Positions 1-6,960 of a DNA stretch of 23,463 nt are shown here, in pieces. Each line of letters opens with the position of its first letter. Within the stretch, counting starts at the first letter, position 1. Under the pieces are notes generated by a model that saw only the letters and a program-made list of their open reading frames with translations, was not told the DNA's origin and ran no database searches. Made by a program: the position numbers and the translations under genes. This DNA is from a virus. The stretch covers positions 1 through 23,463 of the IMG/VR virus record IMGVR_UViG_3300032087_001960; one strand, written 5' to 3'.

Positions 1-1253
1 TTAAATTTTTCATGACCCATACCATAACCTAAACCTAAGATAGCTGTTTTACCAACATATCTTTCTAACTTGTTAGCTTTAGTAATTGGACGCCCATAAA
101 TTTGAGATGCAAAATTACTGTACACATCTTCGCCGGCAGCGAATGCATCAAGTAAGTCAACTTCTTTTGCAAGCCAGGCTAACATACGTGCTTCGATGTT
201 TGATAAGTCAGCAACATACAAAAGTTGACCGTTAGGGGCTTGTATTGCTTTACGTAACACAGATCCCCGGGGAAGGTTTTGTAAGTTAATACTTTCAGTG
301 CCCCCAAATCTACCTGTATGTGCAGCGTAATATCTTAAAGGTACAGAAAAAGTATTGTCAGGGTTTATGTTTTCTAACATTCTTTGCGCACGTGTTTCTT
401 CAATACGTGACTTGACAGCTTCTCTAGCATCCCATAAGTGTTGGTATTCAGGGTAAACTTTTTGCATTTGTATATAAGCTGAGTCAGTTTTACTAAATGC
501 AGGAATCTTTTTACCTGTACTTGGACTAGTTTTAGTTGGGACAACGATGTTTAAGCTTTCTAAATATTCAGCAAATTTCTTTTGCGAAGCCAACGTTTCT
601 CGGTCGACGCCCGATTGTTCTATAAGTTGTTCAGTGTTCGTTTTTATTGTTTCTTTGTGCGTTATTAATAGTTCACGATTTAAAGTTAGTTTTGGCTCTA
701 CATACATACGACAGGTTAAATCAATTACATCTAGCTCATCCTGTGGATAACTTTGTACAAACTTTTGAAAGATTGCATAAGTTAGATCAACGTCTTGTAT
801 ACAATAACCAGCTATTTGTTCTTCAATGTCAGGTGGTAAATCTCTAATACCTTTCGCATTTACAAGCTCTTCTCCTTTTCGCATACTAGTATCATTAGGA
901 AAAACACGTTCTGCTGTAGCTTTGAGTGAAGCCGATTGATTTGGATACAAACCCCGGGACATTGCAGCTGTGTCGTAATAATATGCAGGATATAAACCTA
1001 AATATTGAGTGAGGATGTAAGCATCAAATAAAGTATTGTGGCATATTACAGAAGACTCTTCCCAGGGTATGTTTTGTAATGCATCTAAATATTCATCTTC
1101 ACCAAACCATTCGGTTGGTTCATTATTAAGTTTTATACCTACACCCCATATTTTAAAGTCTGGGTGATGTACGTATTGAACAGTAGTTATTTTACTTAAG
1201 CTTAGAGTGCTGTCGTAATAAGTTTCAAAGTCTAAATAAACTTTATTTTTCAT
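1..1253 (-). CDS. DNA polymerase, family A, with 3'-5' exonuclease domain (C-terminal part outside window)
   Basis: Template-directed DNA synthesis for phage replication, with proofreading. The first 417 residues can be read; the rest runs off the left edge. Exonuclease motifs are visible: DFET at residues 8-11 (Exo I), CHNTLFDA near 71-78 (Exo II, HN...D) and Y150-CIQD154 (Exo III). In the polymerase part, HTGRFGG (312-318) and NLQNLPRG (323-330) match the conserved T-GR / NLQN segment. ADLSNIEAR (348-356) is motif A with metal-binding D349, and RYVGKTAILGLGYG (398-411) is motif B. Motif C is not in the window. ATG at 1253 overlaps the stop of the upstream gene as ATGA, so translation is probably coupled. 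It is the most downstream gene seen in the leftward unit that starts near 1941. The family call is firm. Confidence 0.97.
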   Translation of the reverse strand, partial: MKNKVYLDFETYYDSTLSLSKITTVQYVHHPDFKIWGVGIKLNNEPTEWFGEDEYLDALQNIPWEESSVICHNTLFDAYILTQYLGLYPAYYYDTAAMSRGLYPNQSASLKATAERVFPNDTSMRKGEELVNAKGIRDLPPDIEEQIAGYCIQDVDLTYAIFQKFVQSYPQDELDVIDLTCRMYVEPKLTLNRELLITHKETIKTNTEQLIEQSGVDRETLASQKKFAEYLESLNIVVPTKTSPSTGKKIPAFSKTDSAYIQMQKVYPEYQHLWDAREAVKSRIEETRAQRMLENINPDNTFSVPLRYYAAHTGRFGGTESINLQNLPRGSVLRKAIQAPNGQLLYVADLSNIEARMLAWLAKEVDLLDAFAAGEDVYSNFASQIYGRPITKANKLERYVGKTAILGLGYGMGHEKF

Positions 1254-1738
1254 GCTGGCCACCATGTTGGTTGTTTTCTGTTTTTATTCCACATTGCATA
1301 TTTTTTTTCTGCAATAACGTATTGACGATACGAAAGTATTGGGTCATCTGGTTCTTTGTATTGGTCAGGCATTGCTAAAGCAATAGGTGTTTGTCGTGCT
1401 ATTTTTATATTTTCAGGCACACGAGATAAAGGTTCTGCTAATTTTGTATAAGATAAATGCTCTCGATAATATCTATGTTCATATTCTTTACAAAGCGCAA
1501 TAAAGTGTGCATATAACCAACCATAATTACCAGAAGTTTCTCTGGCCCATATTGTACAGGGGTGGTTTACATACGCAGCTTTATAGATCTTATGTTTGTC
1601 TGCATATTTATCACCATCTAACACTCTATGTGCAGTAGATAACATTTGCGCAGTTTCAAGTGGCATCTTTACTAACATTTTGTCAGGTTGTGCTTGTGCA
1701 GATTTAATAGGGCATTCGTCAAAATAAAATATGTTCAT
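1250..1738 (-). CDS. Conserved phage protein, 162 aa, function unknown; faint DenV-like C-terminus
   Basis: I recognise the style of this protein from marine phages (MNIFYFDECPIKSAQAQ, then a DK-LVKMPLETAQML stretch), but I know no established function. It has many Trp, Tyr and His residues, with a possible helical core WLYAHFIALCKEYEHRY at about residues 75-91. The C-terminus (KKYAMWNKNRKQPTWW) is loosely like the end of T4 endonuclease V (REV: RPTWYKYY), a pyrimidine-dimer glycosylase. That similarity is short, and the N-terminal catalytic Thr of endonuclease V is not obvious. It overlaps its neighbours by 4 bp on both sides (ATGA at 1735-1738 and 1250-1253), so it sits in a coupled cluster just upstream of the DNA polymerase. 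A DNA-metabolism role is plausible but not shown. Confidence 0.8.
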   Translation of the reverse strand: MNIFYFDECPIKSAQAQPDKMLVKMPLETAQMLSTAHRVLDGDKYADKHKIYKAAYVNHPCTIWARETSGNYGWLYAHFIALCKEYEHRYYREHLSYTKLAEPLSRVPENIKIARQTPIALAMPDQYKEPDDPILSYRQYVIAEKKYAMWNKNRKQPTWWPA

Positions 1739-1941
1739 GTTTCGTCCTTAAGTTGTTCAATTTTAGTTTTCCATTCTTGATATTCACCTTTCTTTGCTCT
1801 TTCCCAACCGACTTGTTTACTGTGAACCATGTTAAAAGCTGTAGCTTTATTAACTAATTTCCATTGAATATATGGTAAATCGTCTGGATTAGAGTAACGA
1901 TAGGGGTGTATAGGGTTTCTTTTTACGTAAACTTTTGACAT
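1735..1941 (-). CDS. Small hypothetical protein, 68 aa
   Basis: Not recognised. It is a basic protein rich in aromatic residues (MSKVYVKRNPIHPYRYSNPD at the start) with a charged, probably helical C-terminal third (WERAKKGEYQEWKTKIEQLK). No membrane segment or signal peptide. It is the first gene of the leftward unit that continues into the 162-aa protein and the DNA polymerase, and is joined to the next gene by an ATGA overlap. The ATG at 1941 has only a weak upstream purine stretch (AAGGAT). It starts head-to-head with the rightward gene at 2035, so the 93 bp between them must hold both promoters. Confidence 0.7.
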   Translation of the reverse strand: MSKVYVKRNPIHPYRYSNPDDLPYIQWKLVNKATAFNMVHSKQVGWERAKKGEYQEWKTKIEQLKDET

Positions 1942-1960
1942 TAATTATCCTTAATTAAAG

Positions 1961-2012
1961 TTGACATTCATCATGAATGCTTTATGTTTTTAATTATGGC
2001 ACAGTTTTGTGC
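1961..2012 (+). promoter_or_regulatory. Sigma70-like promoter with operator-like palindrome and 5' hairpin
   Basis: The rightward -35 is TTGACA (1961-1966, perfect) and the -10 is TATGTT (1983-1988, 4 of 6), with a 16-bp spacer. The spacer is overlapped by a perfect 15-bp palindrome, CATTCAT-C-ATGAATG (1965-1979), placed where a bound repressor would block RNA polymerase. About 10 bp past the -10, at the expected 5' end of the RNA, lies a small hairpin GCACA-GTTT-TGTGC (1999-2012), like the stabilising 5' hairpins of some highly expressed mRNAs. A good Shine-Dalgarno (AGGAG, 2023-2027) precedes the ATG at 2035. Regulation is inferred from position only. Confidence 0.6.
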
Positions 2013-2034
2013 AAATTTAAAATAGGAGAAAAAA

Positions 2035-2445
2035 ATGGCATCAACATATACTTCAGATGTAGTAAGTGGAAACCAATCTTTCAAACCTTTTCCTTCTGGA
2101 ATTATGGGTGTTAGATATTCAAAGTTCGAAGCTTCTACAGCATTAGTACTTAATGATGTTATTCAGATGGTTGACGTATTTGCAGGTGAGACTGTTCACA
2201 AAGTTGTGATTAAAACAGACGACCTAGATACTGGTACAACAATTGTTCTTGATGTAGGTGACGGCACAACAGCTGACTACTACATTGACGGTTCTACCGT
2301 TGGACAAGCTGGTGGTACTGATGAGATCGATGCAAATATTGCACCAAAAGAATATTCATCTGATGACACAATCGATATTTTAGTACAAGCAGCACCTACA
2401 GGTGGCGGTACTGGAACAATCGAAATGTGGGTACACGTATCTTAA
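2035..2445 (+). CDS. Probable virion surface or decoration-type structural protein, 136 aa
   Basis: Small, acidic protein rich in Thr, Gly, Asp and Val, with no Cys and no membrane segment. The alternating hydrophobic/polar pattern suggests a beta-sandwich (for example VHKVVIKTDDLDTGTTIVLD near residues 54-73, and the C-terminal strand GTIEMWVHVS). I recall similar 'DDLD...D-GD---AD-(Y/F)IDG' proteins in marine phages, usually left as hypothetical or structural. A capsid-decorating role is inference from composition and family style. It is alone on the plus strand inside a leftward early block, with its own promoter, palindrome, 5' hairpin, AGGAG ribosome site and terminator. That arrangement suggests strong, separately timed expression. 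Start ATG is set by the AGGAG 7 nt upstream. Confidence 0.75.
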   Translation: MASTYTSDVVSGNQSFKPFPSGIMGVRYSKFEASTALVLNDVIQMVDVFAGETVHKVVIKTDDLDTGTTIVLDVGDGTTADYYIDGSTVGQAGGTDEIDANIAPKEYSSDDTIDILVQAAPTGGGTGTIEMWVHVS

Positions 2446-2452
2446 ATAAATA

Positions 2453-2475
2453 GCCCCCTGTATTGGGGGCATTTA
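2453..2475. terminator. Intrinsic terminator between converging genes
   Basis: Stem GCCCCC (2453-2458) and GGGGGC (2465-2470), loop TGTATT, then ATTTATT on the plus side and TATTTATT on the minus side. It sits 8 bp after the stop of the rightward gene (2445) and just past the stop of the leftward gene (2476), so it can end both. The tails are U-rich but broken, so strength is uncertain. Confidence 0.8.
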
Positions 2476-2802
2476 TTAATTAGTTTTACGCCAGTCTGGA
2501 TTGCATTCTTTCCAACGCAAAGTTGGTGCTGAGAAATCTAGTTTGTAAAACTTAAGTGGTTTCTTCTCAACAGTAAGTTTTTCATGCACCATCGTTTTTT
2601 TCATAATAAATAAAACAATAGAAGCAGATAAACCACCAACCATAGCAGCAGTCATACCGCTGAATGTACCATAGAAGCACACCATTAGCGTGACTGTAAT
2701 AAGGACGTCTACAAAAATATCGTGACCGATAGTTTTACGTCCACCAATTTTAAGCGCTAGCAGCAACAGTCCCAGCGCGCTGACGATACCTATTAATATC
2801 AT
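2476..2802 (-). CDS. Small membrane protein, 108 aa, three predicted transmembrane helices
   Basis: The N-terminal two thirds is very hydrophobic, with likely helices at about residues 2-20, 27-49 and 52-67 and short polar links (GGRKTIGHD). A charged cytoplasm-like tail follows (KKTMVHEKLTVEKK...). Size and topology would fit a holin or another small inner-membrane phage protein, but I see no endolysin beside it and no diagnostic motif, so the role is open. It is the last gene of the leftward unit before the shared terminator. GGAGG lies about 11 nt before the ATG. Its start lies inside the 50-aa reading frame that overlaps it. Confidence 0.8.
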   Translation of the reverse strand: MILIGIVSALGLLLLALKIGGRKTIGHDIFVDVLITVTLMVCFYGTFSGMTAAMVGGLSASIVLFIMKKTMVHEKLTVEKKPLKFYKLDFSAPTLRWKECNPDWRKTN

Positions 2803-2902
2803 TATGTTTGTTCCTCCACATTAGATAGGCCATATAGCCAAATTGAATAAGCTCAATGAGAATCCAAAGAGCGGTTGTAGCAGATGCAACGATGTTAGCC
2901 AT
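2750..2902 (-). CDS. Tiny single-helix membrane protein, 50 aa, overlapping its downstream neighbour
   Basis: ATG at 2902 is preceded by GGAG 9 nt upstream. The frame gives MANIVASATTALWILIELIQ... with one hydrophobic helix at about residues 3-28, followed by a basic tail (WRNKHNDINRYRQR) that would stay inside the cell by the positive-inside rule. It overlaps the gene before it by 8 bp and the 108-aa membrane gene after it by 53 bp in another frame. Without this frame, 2803-2894 would be a gap in an otherwise gapless operon. It may be a lysis-associated or regulatory small protein; no family recognised. Confidence 0.55.
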   Translation of the reverse strand: MANIVASATTALWILIELIQFGYMAYLMWRNKHNDINRYRQRAGTVAASA

Positions 2903-3080
2903 TATTTAATCTCCATAATAAAAATATTACTGCACCCAGGCATAAGGATATTGCAGCAAGCATTAGAAAATGATGCAGTGATGTAGCAATAGCCATAAGA
3001 CCAAGCAACACTGCACCTCCAGTAAGAACAGAAACACCAAACTCTTTGATGTTTTGTTTAAATTTTGATGATTTCACCAT
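2895..3080 (-). CDS. Small membrane protein, 61 aa, two predicted transmembrane helices
   Basis: A basic N-terminus (MVKSSKFKQNIKEFG) is followed by two hydrophobic helices at about residues 16-33 and 36-56, forming a hairpin that ends LLWRLNNG. I chose the ATG at 3080, not the longer frame that starts at 3155, because GAGGAGG lies 6-7 nt upstream of it and the extra 25 residues would lie wholly inside the VWA gene. It overlaps that gene by 23 bp. Two-helix hairpins of this size occur among phage holins, but nothing else supports that role. It could equally be a membrane partner of the VWA/MoxR pair encoded just upstream. Confidence 0.75.
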   Translation of the reverse strand: MVKSSKFKQNIKEFGVSVLTGGAVLLGLMAIATSLHHFLMLAAISLCLGAVIFLLWRLNNG

Positions 3081-4155
3081 AAGGCGCCTCCTCAGCGTAA
3101 GTTGATACCCATAAAACTGGATATGGTGGTTGTTCTCCGAAGTCGTTTGACTCAAGGTCAGTTAGATAAACTAACGCTTCGACATTAGGATGTTTTTCAT
3201 TGATGTATTCAATGATTGGGCTAAAGCAAGTACCACCTCTACCTTGATATGTAACCTTAAGAGGTAATGACTCACGTGTATAAGTTTCAGCAGCTTGAAC
3301 TTCAGTATCAAACTGTAAGAAATGTACAGCGTTTGGAGCTAGGTCTTGCAGAATAGTAGATGTTTCTTTTGTAAACTGTTCTAGCTCTTCATTTGTTATA
3401 GAACCTGAAGTATCAACAGCAACAGCTATTTCACCTATACATGGATTATAAGCAGAAGGTAAGAACATACCTTGACCAATAAACCTACGGTTTGGTCTAA
3501 CCCATGAATAGTCAGATTGGTTGTATGAACGCAAGAATCTTGCAAGAACCATACGCCAGTCAACTTTAGCTTCTGTTGCAATACCAACTACTTCTTCCAT
3601 TTTACTAGATAGTTTGCCTTGTGCTTTTGCAACTTCAGCTGCTTGGTTAATTGCAACTGTAAGTTGTGCTTCGACTGCACTAACAGAGGCACTGTTTGCA
3701 TCTGGGTGGTCAATAACACCACCACAACCACCAAGGTCTACAGCGATAGAGTCCCATCCCTCGGGAGGTTCGGGGAGTATACTGTAAACATGTTCGGTGG
3801 TCATGTTGGCGTATTGTGGGTCATACAAACCACCAGTGGGTAGTATGAAACTTTCTTGAGTTAGCAGATAATTAATCACATAGTCAGCAGCTACGTTCCA
3901 CTTTTTTGGATGTCTTTCTTGTCTACGTATGTGATGCATAAATACAACATGCATAACCTCGTGAGCTAGAAAACCTATACGTTCTTCAGGTTTGAGTTTG
4001 CCAAACCATTTTGGATTGTAGATAAGTGATTTACCATCAGTGGCACCCGTATCAATGTTGTCATCTTCTACAGGTTTTAAGCGTAGACATAGAGTGCCAA
4101 AGAATGGATTGTCAAGAATAAGTCTTGCACGTGCTTTTACAAATAATTCGTTCAT
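3058..4155 (-). CDS. Metallopeptidase-like VWA-domain protein (DUF2201 type), partner of MoxR ATPase
   Basis: 365 aa, two parts. The N-terminal part has HEVMH (residues 65-69), a zinc-metallopeptidase HExxH motif, followed by KKWNVAADYVIN (84-95) with the conserved WN-A-D-IN pattern of the DUF2201 family. The C-terminal part is a von Willebrand A-like domain: AVDTSGS (246-252) is the DxSxS metal-site motif, with GGT (307-309) and TDLES (332-336) completing the likely metal site. In bacteria such proteins are usually encoded beside MoxR-type AAA+ ATPases that work as chaperones or complex remodellers. Here a MoxR gene lies upstream at 5401-6423, separated by two unknown genes in the same tight operon. 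Whether the peptidase site is active is unknown. ATG at 4155 overlaps the previous stop (ATGA). Confidence 0.92.
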   Translation of the reverse strand: MNELFVKARARLILDNPFFGTLCLRLKPVEDDNIDTGATDGKSLIYNPKWFGKLKPEERIGFLAHEVMHVVFMHHIRRQERHPKKWNVAADYVINYLLTQESFILPTGGLYDPQYANMTTEHVYSILPEPPEGWDSIAVDLGGCGGVIDHPDANSASVSAVEAQLTVAINQAAEVAKAQGKLSSKMEEVVGIATEAKVDWRMVLARFLRSYNQSDYSWVRPNRRFIGQGMFLPSAYNPCIGEIAVAVDTSGSITNEELEQFTKETSTILQDLAPNAVHFLQFDTEVQAAETYTRESLPLKVTYQGRGGTCFSPIIEYINEKHPNVEALVYLTDLESNDFGEQPPYPVLWVSTYAEEAPYGEIIKI

Positions 4156-4733
4156 TGTTCTAGTTTCCTTGCTAATACTTGAGCTTTTCTTTTTTCAAAT
4201 TTCTCAATAGCTTTTTGATGTTTATTCTTGTCTGGATCGTCAGTATGTTTAGGGTCAGACATTTTTTCTAGTTTGTCTTTATCTAACCAATACAATATAT
4301 TTGGAACTTGCCAACCACTTGGTTCTTGTTCCCATCTTGGTTTAAGTGGGGAATCAAAGTCAGCTAATCCTTGTATAGTAGATTGCCAAACTGGCAGAAA
4401 AGTATGAGCTACTTTTTTTACTGCAGGCTGCATGCCTTTCGGCCAGTCATCTGGTATCCATTGTGGATTTCTTAAATTGTAATCACTTAATGGTTCCCAA
4501 CCAGTCCTTATCCATTTTTCACTAATGTGTGGCCAACCTTGGTTTAGGCCATACAATTTAGTGCAGTTATATATAATTTGAGGATCAGGATATTTTGTAG
4601 TATCTGGGTCATTGTATGGAGAATAAGGTCTTTGTATAAGCCATCTCCAACTATTAATCCTGGCAAAACTGGTGCCACCACAAAAGTGGTAAGCAACCCA
4701 GTCGCCTTCATTATAAATACGCGTAGTATTCAT
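4152..4733 (-). CDS. Hypothetical protein, 193 aa, Trp/Pro-rich
   Basis: Not recognised. It is unusually rich in Trp (about 14), Pro and Tyr in the first 145 residues, with repeated W-x-P or P-x-W contexts (IQRPYSPYNDPDTTKYPDPQ; NPQWIPDDWPKG). A highly charged helical tail follows (about 150-193, DPDKNKHQKAIEKFEKRKAQ). It lies between the 218-aa protein and the VWA protein with a 1-bp overlap upstream (TAATG) and a 4-bp overlap downstream, so it is probably made together with the MoxR/VWA pair and may be its substrate, adaptor or partner. That is inference from position. Confidence 0.75.
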   Translation of the reverse strand: MNTTRIYNEGDWVAYHFCGGTSFARINSWRWLIQRPYSPYNDPDTTKYPDPQIIYNCTKLYGLNQGWPHISEKWIRTGWEPLSDYNLRNPQWIPDDWPKGMQPAVKKVAHTFLPVWQSTIQGLADFDSPLKPRWEQEPSGWQVPNILYWLDKDKLEKMSDPKHTDDPDKNKHQKAIEKFEKRKAQVLARKLEQ

Positions 4734-5389
4734 TAGTCACTCTCCAAGAGTTTTGATGTTAATAAGACTTCATTAAGCTCTTGTTCTTGTTCAGCAATAA
4801 GTTCGCGTTGTTGTTTTTGTTTAGCTTTACGACTTACTTTTTCGTGAACTTTTTGAATCTTGTCATGAGGTACAAGAGCTTCAAGTGCAGGCCAAGCTGT
4901 AAGAGCTTGGTTAAGAGTAGAAAATTTACTGCAAGTTTCATCAACTTTGTTTACATACTCTCTTTCCTTGTCATCTAGTTTGTCATTGTATTCACGTATT
5001 GCTTCTAGTTTTTTAATAAAAGAATCATTAATATCTAGTCTTACTGTAGCTTCACTAGAATAATAACTAGTACCAGTTAGAAACTCAGGCACATCACGTG
5101 GAGTAGCAAAATGACAAGTATAAGATTTTGTTCTTGCATACCTGTCAGTTTCTTCTGGGTCAGTAGACTTGAAAACAATAGTATCTATTTGTTTTGTATT
5201 AAATATTTGAATACCTTCCATAGTTGCATTAAAGTCTTCCATTGCTTTGTTAACTTTTGGTGCAATATTTTGGTCATAATAAGTATCCGGTTCTGGATAA
5301 TCTTTTGTTGGATTAACAAGCGTAAATTTATCGCGTGCTTTTTGACGTATTTCACTCAACAAACGTTGAGACATTCTTACTGTAGCCAT
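4733..5389 (-). CDS. Conserved phage protein, 218 aa; possibly Nmad5-like
   Basis: Starts MATVRMSQRLLSEIRQKARD, a pattern (V-R-(L/M)-(T/S), then a helix) that I associate with phage proteins assigned to the putative nucleotide-modification domain Nmad5. This is a memory-level resemblance, not an alignment. The middle is mixed alpha/beta, followed by long charged helices (about 125-218) likely to form coiled coil (KQKQQRELIAEQEQELNEVL). No catalytic motif is obvious. GGAGG 8 nt upstream fixes the ATG at 5389. It follows the MoxR gene by 11 bp and precedes the Trp-rich gene with a 1-bp overlap, so it is part of the MoxR-VWA operon. Confidence 0.75.
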   Translation of the reverse strand: MATVRMSQRLLSEIRQKARDKFTLVNPTKDYPEPDTYYDQNIAPKVNKAMEDFNATMEGIQIFNTKQIDTIVFKSTDPEETDRYARTKSYTCHFATPRDVPEFLTGTSYYSSEATVRLDINDSFIKKLEAIREYNDKLDDKEREYVNKVDETCSKFSTLNQALTAWPALEALVPHDKIQKVHEKVSRKAKQKQQRELIAEQEQELNEVLLTSKLLESD

Positions 5390-5400
5390 ATGTATACCTC

Positions 5401-6423
5401 CTATAAAATGACATTAGCATTATCAACAATCCACTGACGACAGTGTTTGTTGGATTTAAGATTTTTATCAACAGCTAAACAACCCTTGATAAGTATCACT
5501 TGGAACTCGACAGGTAATTTTTTAGCTAGTTTAATTATGTTTTCCATTACATTATCGGTAGCTCTAGCAGCGACCGAACTAGACAATGCATACAGAATCG
5601 CTGGGTTCTCATCCTTCTTGTAAGTAGATGGGTCAGCAATTAATTTGTCGATGTTAGGCAACTTGTCTGCAATTTCTTTGTAAGCAAGAAACTCACCAGC
5701 TGGACCATCACCAACAATTGATGAGATACCAAAGAATAACGAATCATGGTCGATTTGGTCAGGCTGCACTTTTAGTTTTTTGTTAACAAAGGCCCACGCA
5801 CGTGGAGTTGGGAATGCATATTCATCAGCTTTGAAACTGTAAAGTAGATTAGGTCTGTATTGCAAGAAACCAATAACTTCTGGAGAGACATTATTGGCAT
5901 AAGCCCATGTAGTCCAATCTTCGATGTTAGCTTCCAACTCGTAGTGCGCAAGCCTGTTTCTTACAGGAGATGGCATTTGATAAACTGCTGCAGCATCAGT
6001 AAGCCTGTTGCCGGCAGCAAGAATTGACCAGCCTTCTGGTAACTCATAGTCACCGATACGTCTGGTAAGTAATAATTGCAGGAAAGCATTTTGTGTAGCT
6101 GGGGGAGCTGTAGGAAGTTCGTCAATGAACATCATACCTGTTTCACCATCCCTACTTTTGATAGGGAATACATCGGGAACAGCCCAGCGTGTAAAACGCT
6201 TTCCTGTCTCTTTCTCCTGCATGATGTGTGGGACTCCACGCACATCCACAGGATCGTAAAGGTTGGCACGAAAGTCTATAAGATTCATGTTGAGACTTTC
6301 AGCTACCTGTTGTGGTATTTCTGATTTACCGATGCCTGGTCCACCCCATATCATGGTGTTGATACCGGCACGCATATTTTGTTTAATCTCTGATATCAGA
6401 GCAGTGGGTTTAATAGAATGCAT
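5401..6423 (-). CDS. MoxR-type AAA+ ATPase
   Basis: 340 aa. ATP-driven remodeller or chaperone of the MoxR/dynein-related AAA+ group. Visible motifs: Walker A GGPGIGKSE (residues 27-35), Walker B MMFIDE (97-102), sensor 1 AAGN (136-139) and an arginine-bearing PSPVRNR segment (151-157). The segment DPVDVRGVPH (57-66) is typical of MoxR-like proteins. Members of this group usually act with a VWA-domain protein, and one is encoded three genes downstream (3058-4155). GGAGG 6 nt before the ATG supports the start. Target unknown: a phage assembly step, cofactor insertion into a host enzyme, or host takeover are all possible. Confidence 0.95.
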   Translation of the reverse strand: MHSIKPTALISEIKQNMRAGINTMIWGGPGIGKSEIPQQVAESLNMNLIDFRANLYDPVDVRGVPHIMQEKETGKRFTRWAVPDVFPIKSRDGETGMMFIDELPTAPPATQNAFLQLLLTRRIGDYELPEGWSILAAGNRLTDAAAVYQMPSPVRNRLAHYELEANIEDWTTWAYANNVSPEVIGFLQYRPNLLYSFKADEYAFPTPRAWAFVNKKLKVQPDQIDHDSLFFGISSIVGDGPAGEFLAYKEIADKLPNIDKLIADPSTYKKDENPAILYALSSSVAARATDNVMENIIKLAKKLPVEFQVILIKGCLAVDKNLKSNKHCRQWIVDNANVIL

Positions 6424-6433
6424 AGTAACCTCC

Positions 6434-6619
6434 TTATGTTTCTATTGGTTCTACATTAATTACATCTATTTGCTGGCCCGTACTTATTAACTTAATAAGA
6501 GCTAATTTAGCTAGCAGTGAGTAATTAAAGCTATTATTTACTTCTGGTGCATCAAACGTAATTGTTATCTGCATATCTGGTACATCTTTATCGATGAATG
6601 TCGCTCGCCATTTAATCAT
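6434..6619 (-). CDS. Small hypothetical protein, 61 aa
   Basis: Not recognised. Start ATG at 6619 was chosen over a longer frame from 6688 because GGGAGG lies about 6 nt upstream and the longer version would overlap the previous gene by 77 bp. The predicted fold is beta strands (MIKWRATFIDKDVPDMQITI) plus one helix (SLLAKLALIKLIS). It overlaps the upstream gene by 8 bp and precedes the MoxR gene by 10 bp, so it is in the same operon. Confidence 0.7.
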   Translation of the reverse strand: MIKWRATFIDKDVPDMQITITFDAPEVNNSFNYSLLAKLALIKLISTGQQIDVINVEPIET

Positions 6620-6938
6620 GTTTACCTCCCTGTATAACTGTAAATGGATATTTTTTCTTTTCTGGTTCAAAATGAACCTCTGGCTCAAATCTTGGTGTAG
6701 TAAACCAAACAGCCACGTTCAACGGTTCACGTTCGTCAAGATGTGCTGACTCACGATAAGACCGGCATAAATCTTCGACTTGATTTTGTAATTGCATGAA
6801 TGTAAAGCTATCGCCTTTGGCTCCAAGACAATAATTTGTTTGTTGAGACAGTTCTTGAAAGTCTAAGCGTAATGCTGTTTCTTCTTCAAGAACTGATATT
6901 TGAATATGAACTTCGTAAGCAATGTCATCTGCATGCAT
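6612..6938 (-). CDS. Hypothetical protein, 108 aa
   Basis: Not recognised. Acidic, mostly helical N-terminal half (VLEEETALRLDFQELSQQ), then a strand-rich C-terminal half (NVAVWFTTPRFEPEVHF) ending in a basic tail. A GTG at 6944 lies only 1 nt from the GGGAGG ribosome site, while the ATG at 6938 lies 7 nt from it, so 6938 is the better start. It is the first gene after the long inverted repeat at 6961-7029 and leads the cluster down to MoxR and VWA. Confidence 0.7.
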   Translation of the reverse strand: MHADDIAYEVHIQISVLEEETALRLDFQELSQQTNYCLGAKGDSFTFMQLQNQVEDLCRSYRESAHLDEREPLNVAVWFTTPRFEPEVHFEPEKKKYPFTVIQGGKHD

Positions 6939-6960
6939 ACTCACACCTCCCTGTGCAAAT

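Noticed and set aside
742-750. Perfect DnaA-box sequence (TGTGGATAA)
   Set aside because: A single copy inside the DNA polymerase coding sequence with no neighbours; expected by chance in AT-rich DNA of this length.
547-847. Rightward frames opposite the DNA polymerase
   Set aside because: No ribosome site; the minus-strand polymerase reading is continuous and motif-rich across the same bases.
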